DNA of 64,000 nt from Bacteroidia bacterium (GTDB lineage Bacteria; Bacteroidota; Bacteroidia; B-17B0; Aurantibacillaceae). Below are positions 27,840 through 34,721 of the stretch, piece by piece. The notes below the pieces were generated by a model. The model saw only the letters and a list, made by a program, of their open reading frames with translations. It ran no database searches and had not been told where the DNA came from. The translations under genes were made by a program, and so were the position numbers. The DNA is taken from positions 516,115 through 580,114 of the forward strand of contig JAEUTO010000011.1 of assembly GCA_016787785.1 (NCBI GenBank). The letters are read 5' to 3'. Positions within the stretch are counted from its first letter, which is position 1. Each line of letters starts with the position of its first letter.

Positions 27840-28631
27840 CTAGGCAGGGTATTTCCAATCATTTCCTTCTACTGTAATGTGAAAAGATTCGGCATTTTGT
27901 GTTGATGCTTTTATAAGATAATCGGGTTTCAGTTGAAAACCTTCAACATCTACCTTACATTCAAATGCTGCTTGGGTTGCCGATTTTGTTATGGCTGGTA
28001 TCATTACCTCTTTAAAAATTCGAGTGTTGGTTCCATCGTAAATATATAAACGTATCATACCTGCCGTAGTTGTAACTATGCCTTTAATGGTAAGCGATTC
28101 AATTCTGCAACCTTTCCAACCTGAAGCCGAAGGCCCGGTAGTTAAGACCGTAACAACTGTACCTGTTCCATCTAAATTTGAGTTAGCAGTAGATACTAAG
28201 CCCGTACCTGTATTTGCCGTAAAATTGGTGCTTTCTGGTCTAACAGCTCCACCATAATACGCCCAATCCAAACCCTCGGCTATTATGTTAAACGATTCGG
28301 CTTTCTCAGTACTTGCTTTAAGCACTTGTCCCGATTTTAATTTTATGTCACAATTCCATTTATATTGTACTGCTGGGTTAACAGAGGATTTTGTATTTGC
28401 CTCTACTGGAATCTCTTTTATTAACCTTGTATTTGTACCGTCAAAAATAAATAGCCTTATCATACCCTGTGTGGTAGTAACAAGTGATTTTACTGTTATC
28501 GATTTTATTAGCGTGCCGTTTGAGGCGGCGGTTAAAACAGTTCCTAAAGTTCCCGTTCCATCAAGGTTTGCGTTTGCGGTTGCAATGTTTGCCATTCCGG
28601 TGTTTGCTGTGTATTGGGTTTCTGCTGCCAT
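27840..28631 (-). CDS. Two-domain phage-structural-like repeat protein (paralogue 2)
   Basis: 263 residues, two copies of the same domain as in the neighbouring gene (about 1-127 and 128-263). Both copies keep NLDGTGT, RL(F/Y)I(F/Y)DGTNTR, and a K.LKASTEKAESFNI or IKASTQNAESFHI end. High similarity to the downstream paralogue indicates local duplication. No signal peptide, transmembrane segment or catalytic motif. The 44-bp gap to the next gene fits an operon. Role unknown; a multivalent scaffold or binding protein is one possibility. Confidence 0.85.
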   Translation of the reverse strand: MAAETQYTANTGMANIATANANLDGTGTLGTVLTAASNGTLIKSITVKSLVTTTQGMIRLFIFDGTNTRLIKEIPVEANTKSSVNPAVQYKWNCDIKLKSGQVLKASTEKAESFNIIAEGLDWAYYGGAVRPESTNFTANTGTGLVSTANSNLDGTGTVVTVLTTGPSASGWKGCRIESLTIKGIVTTTAGMIRLYIYDGTNTRIFKEVMIPAITKSATQAAFECKVDVEGFQLKPDYLIKASTQNAESFHITVEGNDWKYPA

Positions 28632-28678
28632 TTTTTTTCTTTTTAAATTTATTTTTAAATTAGATTCTTTTGAATGAA

Positions 28679-29098
28679 TTAATAAGAGGCGTCTAAAGCC
28701 TCAACTGTTATCATAAACGACTCAGCGTTTCCTAACCAGGCAATTAATGTTGCCGACGGCTGAACATAATAATTAACCTCATAAGATACCTCAAAGGCTG
28801 GACAGATACTCGATTTTACAACTGCATCAATTGCTATTTCATCTACCAAAGTATAGTTGCCCCCACCGACGTCTGAATAAATAAAAATTTTCCCCTTTGT
28901 TGTATTGCCAGTAGCTTTTACGGTTATAGTTTTTATCAAAGAGCCATTGCTTGCACCTGTAATTAATGTGTAAATCGTTCCGGTAGCTGTACAGGCAGTA
29001 CTTTGTGTGTTGCTAGTATATTTTACACGTTGATTAATATTTGTAGTAACTCCACTTTCTTTAAGGGAATCCCCTGTATTTATATATTCTACTAGCAT
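28679..29098 (-). CDS. Single-domain phage-structural-like repeat protein (paralogue 1)
   Basis: 139 residues from the ATG at 29098. The frame stays open 117 bp further upstream, but that extension (MSSLSNSPVAYLG...) has no similarity to the domain, whereas MLVEYINTGDSLK matches the short N-termini of the paralogues. One domain copy: YTSNTQSTACTATGTIYTLI, ASNGSLIKTITVKATGNTTKGKIFIY and a LGNAESFMITVEALD end. It is the most divergent of the five domain copies and the first gene of the presumed seven-gene operon. Confidence 0.8.
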   Translation of the reverse strand: MLVEYINTGDSLKESGVTTNINQRVKYTSNTQSTACTATGTIYTLITGASNGSLIKTITVKATGNTTKGKIFIYSDVGGGNYTLVDEIAIDAVVKSSICPAFEVSYEVNYYVQPSATLIAWLGNAESFMITVEALDASY

Positions 29099-29312
29099 AT
29101 TTAATTTTTTTAAAGTAAAGGAATAATGACTTAAACAAAATACGTTCAGAAAAACCGGAATGTCAACTGGGTAAATGCCTAGATATGCTACTGGCGAATT
29201 AGATAATGACGACACTATCTATTTCACTAGGTAATATTGTTTAAAATGTCGTTAACACTGAAGAAAAATTCGTTAACTTTATTTGTAGAAATTATTCCCC
29301 GTCCCTATTCTT

Positions 29313-29954
29313 ATGAGAACTAAAATTAAGATCATCATTGCTGAAGACCAACCGGTTATGCGCAGGGGTTATGTTGGTTTATTTAGTGATTATAATGATC
29401 TTGAAGTAATTGGCGAAGCAGCTAATGGAGAAGAGTTACTGGAATTATTAAAACACAAAAAGCCGGACATTGTATTACTCGATATAGAAATGCCAGTAAT
29501 GAATGGTGGCGTTGCGTTTGATATTATCAAAGAAAAGTACCCTAAAATAAAAGTTATTATCTCTACCATACATAATGAAAGTGAATACATTATTGAATAT
29601 TTAAAGAAGGGCGCCAATGCTTATGTTTCTAAAGATAAACAGGCAAATTGTTTGATTGACGCAATTTATGCAGTGCACACAAATGGTTTTCATTTTGATA
29701 AAAGTTGTTCTGACGCATTATTAAAATCTGTTGATAAAGTGGATGGCATAAAATTTACCGAAAGAGAGATGGAGATCATCTTATTAATAGCTCTCGGTAA
29801 AACAAATAAAGAAATATCTACTGTACTGAATGTCGTTCTTAAAACAATCGATTTTCATAAAGCTAACATGTACAAAAAGACAAAAACCTATACTTCTGCC
29901 GGCTTACTTTCTTTTGCCTATAATGCAGGTATTGTAATTTCAAAGAAAGATTAA
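29313..29954 (+). CDS. Orphan LuxR/NarL-type response regulator
   Basis: 213 residues. Receiver domain 1-125 with acidic pocket E11/D12, phosphoacceptor D57 (VLLDIEMP), Thr/Ser switch near 84-85 and K107 (YVSKD). A GerE/LuxR helix-turn-helix spans about 146-205 (FTEREMEIILLIALGKTNKEIS ... VLKTIDFHKANMYKK). No histidine kinase gene is nearby. It is divergent from the RiPP-type operon across a 214-bp gap, so it is a natural candidate regulator of that operon, though this is only positional. Confidence 0.92.
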   Translation: MRTKIKIIIAEDQPVMRRGYVGLFSDYNDLEVIGEAANGEELLELLKHKKPDIVLLDIEMPVMNGGVAFDIIKEKYPKIKVIISTIHNESEYIIEYLKKGANAYVSKDKQANCLIDAIYAVHTNGFHFDKSCSDALLKSVDKVDGIKFTEREMEIILLIALGKTNKEISTVLNVVLKTIDFHKANMYKKTKTYTSAGLLSFAYNAGIVISKKD

Positions 29955-30015
29955 CTCTTTTATTTTCAACTAAAGTTTTGAACATTTTCCCTTAGGCGCT
30001 AGTCAATCTCGGTAC

Positions 30016-31293
30016 TCATAATCTCTTACAGCAAATTGTATTTTTAGCCTTTTTGCATCTGTTTTTTCTTGCTTTTTTCCATTGTTCATTTATCCATTCG
30101 GCTTTTGATGGTAAACCATTATAGAGTTCATAAGGAGTTTGTCCATTTATACACTCCATGCGTTTAATGTAGTTATGTTCTTTTATTGCAAAACCAACTG
30201 CCGAGATTAATGCTTTTAGCGTGTAAATATTTTCTCTGTATAGATACATGTACTTTAAATCCATGTTATATCTTTCAATCATTGAATTTGAAAATACAAT
30301 ATCCTTTTTGGCATATTTAATATCCACATTTGTAAACCCCTTGAAAAATTTTTTGACTTTGTTGTTTTTATTCTCGCTACCAGAATCTGTAATAAAAGAA
30401 ATTTTAATATTTGATTCCGGGTCAATGTCGGAGAGTGAATGTTGAAAGGTTTCGATTCGAGTATCAGCAGCTATTTTATCAGAAATTGCCCATGACTTAA
30501 TATATTTAGAATAATTATCTTTTACTAGGTAGATATAATAAGTTTCACCATTTTTTAATTTAAAGTATGTAATATCTGCATGAAGGTATTGGTTGGGATA
30601 GTCTGCCTTTAAAGATTTTGAAGAATACCTTTTTCTTTTTTTTGGTTTTAGTCTTACAATCTTATATCGTCTTTGAAGTCTTCGCCAACTAGTCCTTGTT
30701 GCGTGAACAATATTTTCATGATGCGCTTTCCAGACAAGTGAACTTATAGGGAAATGTTCAAATCGCGGATCCTGAAGTAACTGAAGGATTTTAAATTCTT
30801 CTTCCAAGGTAATTTGATTTGGAGATCTTTTAATGCAAGTTAACCTGCTGGAATGTCGGCAATCATCCTTCGCAAGCGTTTTCCATTCATAATAAGTCAT
30901 ATTGTTGATGTTTAACAATTCGGAACATCTTTTTACACCTATAGCTTTTTTGTTGCTTTCAACAAAATCTACAATTTGCGCTCTGTTTTCGTAAATGAGT
31001 TTACGATACTCTTTGCCACTTGAAGCAATCTTTATTGCTAACGACAAAACTTCATTCTCAGCTTTCAAGTTTTTTAAAGACTCATTAACAGATTCTTTTA
31101 GTACATCAATTTCGTGGTTTAATTTTCTAATATTTTTTTCTTGTTTATTATAATAATCAAACCCAATCAATTTGTTCCAGTTTTCTTTTTTCCACGCATA
31201 TACCATATTGGATTTTACTATTTTCTTAAATTTACTTGGTATTTTTCCGTTTACGGCGTCTAGTTTTAACCTGAAATCATAAGTTCTTATCAT
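30016..31293 (-). CDS. IS3-like DDE transposase (rve integrase fold)
   Basis: 425 residues in one frame. A short N-terminal region is followed by a coiled coil (about 50-85), an HTH-like region with HTH_21-type text (KRSPNQITLEEEFKILQLLQDPRF), and an rve domain with the acidic triad in LHADITYFK, FITDSGSEN and FSNSMIERYNMDLK. Length and intactness suggest it may still work. No clear terminal inverted repeats or target duplication were found. The weak pair agtcaatctc (30001-30010) and gagatcattgact (31384-31396) is the best I can offer. It marks the left side of the defence-like region. Confidence 0.85.
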   Translation of the reverse strand: MIRTYDFRLKLDAVNGKIPSKFKKIVKSNMVYAWKKENWNKLIGFDYYNKQEKNIRKLNHEIDVLKESVNESLKNLKAENEVLSLAIKIASSGKEYRKLIYENRAQIVDFVESNKKAIGVKRCSELLNINNMTYYEWKTLAKDDCRHSSRLTCIKRSPNQITLEEEFKILQLLQDPRFEHFPISSLVWKAHHENIVHATRTSWRRLQRRYKIVRLKPKKRKRYSSKSLKADYPNQYLHADITYFKLKNGETYYIYLVKDNYSKYIKSWAISDKIAADTRIETFQHSLSDIDPESNIKISFITDSGSENKNNKVKKFFKGFTNVDIKYAKKDIVFSNSMIERYNMDLKYMYLYRENIYTLKALISAVGFAIKEHNYIKRMECINGQTPYELYNGLPSKAEWINEQWKKARKNRCKKAKNTICCKRL

Positions 31294-31462
31294 AATGATA
31301 TTATTACATTAAAGGTGCAAAAAAATATATTTATTCGATAAAGTGTTTGGGTTTTTATTACAATCAGAAGTGATTTACTTATTGAGATCATTGACTTATG
31401 GGCTTTTGGTTTTTCGTGGGGTGGTGAAGAGGGAAGTGATTTTAAAGGATTATTAATTAAGC

Positions 31463-31503
31463 ATAGGTAAATTTACCTATCAAAGGGTAGGTAAATTTAC
31501 CTA
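31463..31503. promoter_or_regulatory. Tandem palindromes, candidate operator
   Basis: Two perfect palindromes sharing the core aggtaaatttacct: 31463-31480 (18 bp) and 31488-31503 (16 bp), centres 24 bp apart, about two helical turns. They lie 66-106 bp before the RexA-like gene. The core also contains TAAATTTA, one base off the -7 box, on both strands. It could be an operator, a promoter or both. Confidence 0.5.
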
Positions 31504-31568
31504 TTTTAGTTGGGAACAGTATTTGGAGAGGATTTTTTAATAGCTTTATTCTAACCAAAAAAAATCTT

Positions 31569-32405
31569 ATGAAAGAAAAAGAGTTTCAATTTTATATTAT
31601 TAATATACCTATTAAACCTAATAAAGAGGCAAATGCTGAATTATATGAAAAGTTTTTTAAAAGTGTCTTTGATCGCAAGAAGTATATGAAAATCGGAAAA
31701 GATAAAGCTGCTATTCTTAGAACTTATAATAAATCAGATTCGAATCATGGCATCATATATGGCTATTTTTCTACATTTACCAGAATTGATGGTAAACACT
31801 GGATCAATCTAGATAACATGGAAAAGGAAAGCCATGAAATACCAAAAAATAAATTTCCAAATTTACGTGAATCATACTATTTTTTCTTCCCTAAAATACA
31901 TAGGTTTGTAGTTATGAAAACCTCAAGCGGTGTTAGTTTAAAAAGTGTGCTTGCATATTTCCATGAATTAAAAAAGGATTTAAAAGAACCGGATTTTGAA
32001 GTTTTTTATGAACTCTCAAAAAATTCTTTCAAAGAAATTTTAAGTGCAGAGGTTGTTAATTCGCTATGCATCGAGGTTTCTTATTCAAATGCTGGTATTG
32101 GAAATGACGCCTTTAAATTTGTAGATAAGGATATGAAAGATTCTAATACTCAAAAGATAAAAATTGAGGCTAAGGCTGAAAAAGGAAACGGAATTAATAT
32201 AAAAGAAAGTAAAATTTTAGAAGGAAGTTTAAAGCTTGCGGAAAGCTATGGCAATGCTACAGCCTCTGTGACGGTTAACAAAAGAAGAAGAACAATTAAA
32301 ACAGAAAACTACCCTTTTGTTTTAAAAATAAAATCATCTTTAGCGGACTTTGCCAGGTTTTATAATAAACTATTTTCTGAGACAAATGATTACCTTAAAA
32401 AATGA
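31569..32405 (+). CDS. RexA-like (DUF4747-like) protein, first gene of a two-gene pair
   Basis: 278 residues, no signal peptide. I compared it from memory with lambda RexA (279 residues). Both have a beta-rich N-terminus, a YYFFFPKIHRFVVMKTSSGVSLKSVLAYF-type segment near 103-131 matching RexA's LFVE...GFARTVFGPTTSDLTDFL, and then a strand/helix run where SKNSFKEILSAEVVNSLCIEV matches RexA's second repeat. Identity is low. HRF and surrounding text also recall DUF4747. The TGA overlaps the next gene's ATG by 4 bp, and that gene encodes a four-helix membrane protein, as in rexAB. A sensing role in abortive infection is inferred. Confidence 0.6.
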   Translation: MKEKEFQFYIINIPIKPNKEANAELYEKFFKSVFDRKKYMKIGKDKAAILRTYNKSDSNHGIIYGYFSTFTRIDGKHWINLDNMEKESHEIPKNKFPNLRESYYFFFPKIHRFVVMKTSSGVSLKSVLAYFHELKKDLKEPDFEVFYELSKNSFKEILSAEVVNSLCIEVSYSNAGIGNDAFKFVDKDMKDSNTQKIKIEAKAEKGNGINIKESKILEGSLKLAESYGNATASVTVNKRRRTIKTENYPFVLKIKSSLADFARFYNKLFSETNDYLKK

Positions 32406-33046
32406 CAGAAAGCAAACCTAAAATAAAAGAAGATGACTTTAGCACGTTATTAAAAAAAATTCTTAGCGCGAGAGGGATCTTTATAATTTATAATTATAAA
32501 ACCTTTATTAAGACATTTCCATTTATTGTTTCTGTTATTGCTATGTTAGCGTATCTATTACTTACTTATTTTTTCAAATTAAACCATTACGAAAATTTAA
32601 AATATTTTATTGAAAAGTTCATAAGTATATTTCCAAATTTACTCGGTTTTAGTTTAGGAGGTTTTGCAATTATTGTAGGATTTGGTAACACTGCGTTTTT
32701 AAAACGTATAGCGGAATTAACGGAAAAAAACGAATATTCTATGTATGAAAAATTAAACGCAATTTTCGCTTTTAATCTCTTATTTCAAATAGCGACAATT
32801 TTATTTACGTTATTCTTCGATTTCACTTTGTTTTTAAGCAGCCAGATTGCGATTGACTTAAGTGCGAGGTCAGTTGCGGTTGTTAACGTTACAGCAATTT
32901 GTTTTTTACTCCTTCTTGGAACATGGACTTTATTGGTAATTCCTTATTTAATTTCAAACATATTTATTTTTGGCGAATCGCATCATTTTATTTTAAGAAA
33001 TGAAGCCGAAAAAGAAAAAGGTACTAAAGACAAAGCACAAGATTAA
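32402..33046 (+). CDS. RexB-like four-helix membrane protein
   Basis: 214 residues with four predicted helices (about 38-58, 78-100, 121-143, 158-183) and charged ends. The middle (LGFSLGGFAIIVGFGNTAFLKRIAELTEKNEYSMY, then NAIFAFNLLFQIATILF) follows the same order as lambda RexB's central part (a Gly/Ala helix, a basic linker ending near a Tyr, then a FVELGALFF-type helix). It is longer than RexB (144 residues), mainly at both ends. Coupled by an ATGA overlap to the RexA-like gene. RexB forms an ion channel that depolarises infected cells; the same role is inferred here. Confidence 0.6.
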   Translation: MTESKPKIKEDDFSTLLKKILSARGIFIIYNYKTFIKTFPFIVSVIAMLAYLLLTYFFKLNHYENLKYFIEKFISIFPNLLGFSLGGFAIIVGFGNTAFLKRIAELTEKNEYSMYEKLNAIFAFNLLFQIATILFTLFFDFTLFLSSQIAIDLSARSVAVVNVTAICFLLLLGTWTLLVIPYLISNIFIFGESHHFILRNEAEKEKGTKDKAQD

Positions 33047-33096
33047 GGTAGTTTTATACAATCATTTTGTTACATTTACTATTAAAATAATGAATC

Positions 33097-33891
33097 ATGA
33101 ATCCTTTAGATCCTAAAACTTTCTTTTTCGAACTTCCACCTTATACCCCAATTCAAATTGAAGCTGCAAGCGAAAGAGCATTAGTTTTGCTATTGCAGTT
33201 CAGAGATAGGATCGATGCGTATAATCCAATAATAAAAGAGCAAACGACTTATTCTTCAAATCATTCTATACTTGGAAGCGATGCCTATAATTTTATTAAG
33301 TATGGAGGGTATGGCTATCTTTCTCTTAAGTGTGTCAGGACCGATGAATTGTTCCATTTTTGTTTGTATTATGATTCAAATAAGAAAATTTTTATGAAAA
33401 TTGGGCAATTTCCTTCCATAGCAGATCTTCACATTGGAAACATTAAAGAGTATGCCTCAGTTTTAAGTAGGGAAAAGATTAAGGAGTTTACTAGAGCAAT
33501 AGGTATAGCGGCTAATGGGGTTGGAATAGGTTCTTTTGTTTATTTGCGTAGAATTTTTGAGGATCTAATTGAGGAGGCTCATATCATAGCTAAAGAAAAT
33601 TCTAGTTGGAATGAACAAGATTTCAAAAAGAGTAGGATGGATGACAAAATAAACCTTTTAAAAAATTTCTTACCAGAATTTCTTATAGAAAATAAAGGCA
33701 TGTATGGTATACTTAGCGTTGGTATTCACGAGTTAACTGAAGAGCAATGTTTAACACATTTTGAAACGGTAAAAGTTGGAATAGAATTAATTTTAGATGA
33801 AAAACTTGAAAAATTTCGGAAAACAAAGAAAATAGAAGACGCAAAAAATAAACTAACAAATGTAACTACGAAGCTTAAAGAAAGTAAATAA
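33097..33891 (+). CDS. Protein of unknown function with HEPN-like tail, defence context
   Basis: 264 residues, soluble. The N-terminal 110 residues look alpha/beta. A Gly-rich helix start (ANGVGIGSFVYLRRIFEDLIEEAH) follows. The last part, MYGILSVGIHELTEEQCLTHF plus a long basic helix, resembles the all-helical HEPN/DUF4145 type ending found in abortive-infection and mobile loci. I cannot confirm an Rx4-6H active site. It starts 50 bp after the RexB-like gene on the same strand and may be a third member of that operon or a separate cargo gene. Confidence 0.65.
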   Translation: MNPLDPKTFFFELPPYTPIQIEAASERALVLLLQFRDRIDAYNPIIKEQTTYSSNHSILGSDAYNFIKYGGYGYLSLKCVRTDELFHFCLYYDSNKKIFMKIGQFPSIADLHIGNIKEYASVLSREKIKEFTRAIGIAANGVGIGSFVYLRRIFEDLIEEAHIIAKENSSWNEQDFKKSRMDDKINLLKNFLPEFLIENKGMYGILSVGIHELTEEQCLTHFETVKVGIELILDEKLEKFRKTKKIEDAKNKLTNVTTKLKESK

Positions 33892-33901
33892 GTTTCAACT
33901 T

Positions 33902-34114
33902 TCACTTTTTTACCCCCTTAACAATGTCGGCAATTATTGCAACCGCTATAACTATTAAGGCAAAACCAATTAAGTTAGGCAAACCATTTTCACTATCAAA
34001 CTCATTAGGGTTTTTCCCCAATAGACTTGCCAACTCATTTCTTTCGATCTGCGTTATTGCTCCTCGTTGAGCTTTTCTAGTTAAGTACTGTATTCTTTTT
34101 GTTTTTTCGTTCAT
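33902..34114 (-). CDS. Small single-helix membrane protein coupled to the TIR-like gene
   Basis: 70 residues. The N-terminal 45 residues are basic and polar, followed by one hydrophobic helix (about 47-64, LIGFALIVIAVAIIADIV) and a KGVKK end. Its ATG overlaps the TGA of the upstream TIR-like gene by 4 bp. It may anchor, inhibit or act as effector for that protein. No family recognised. Confidence 0.7.
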   Translation of the reverse strand: MNEKTKRIQYLTRKAQRGAITQIERNELASLLGKNPNEFDSENGLPNLIGFALIVIAVAIIADIVKGVKK

Positions 34115-34665
34115 TTATCATTTATTATGCTTTTAACCGCCCCTTCAATCAAATCTTTGCCGAATCTTTCAAAATTTTCTTTAGACAATTTGCCTTCCTT
34201 ATATAATTCTTTAAAATCATAAAGTGTCGCAATTAATTCATGCATTTTCATTTCGCTACCGCGTATTTCATAATAGTTTTGGAAATACCCCAAACTACCT
34301 AATTCTATTAATATCGAACGTGCGATTGGTCCAAAATCTGTTCTTCTATATTTATAATCAGTTTCGGTTTCCAAAGTATTTAATCCTGTAATATCCTCTT
34401 TGATAATAAAGTATTTTTTTTCCTTTAATTGTTTTATTTCTTTTAAAAAGTCTACAAGAATGGTGTCGGTAGTAAGTATAAAAACAACTGCGTTACAGCC
34501 TTCAGTAGAACCACTTATTAGGTTAGGTGTAATTCTTGCGCGTTTAACCATTGAATCACTCATAACCGGCGTGCATCCTAATAAATCAACTATTTCTATA
34601 GCATAATCTACCGCCCCAAAATTGACGCCAAAAGGTGAAATAAATATTTTCGGTTTGTTATTGAT
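34111..34665 (-). CDS. TIR-like nucleotide-binding-domain protein, apparent AUC start
   Basis: The first in-frame ATG (34563) would give 150 residues but removes the first strand of the fold. The frame is open to 34674 with no ATG, GTG or TTG. Starting at ATC (34665) gives (M)NNKPKIFISPFG, a typical TIR-like strand A. Later motifs fit the CAP12/Pycsar-type TIR-like family: LGCTPV, GCNAVVFILTTDT and RSILIELGSLGYF (compare NVIFELGYFIG), with a candidate catalytic Glu in the last. Such domains cleave NAD+ in anti-phage systems. No cyclase gene is adjacent. Either a rare start codon is used or the 5' end is damaged. Confidence 0.6.
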   Translation of the reverse strand: MNNKPKIFISPFGVNFGAVDYAIEIVDLLGCTPVMSDSMVKRARITPNLISGSTEGCNAVVFILTTDTILVDFLKEIKQLKEKKYFIIKEDITGLNTLETETDYKYRRTDFGPIARSILIELGSLGYFQNYYEIRGSEMKMHELIATLYDFKELYKEGKLSKENFERFGKDLIEGAVKSIINDK

Positions 34666-34721
34666 AAAATAGAGCTATTAGTTCGAACAAAATTTTGTAA
34701 TATATGCGTATGGTTAAATAG

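Noticed and set aside
29099..29215. 39-residue N-terminal extension of the single-domain repeat protein
   Set aside because: It has no counterpart in the two paralogues, which start directly at the domain.
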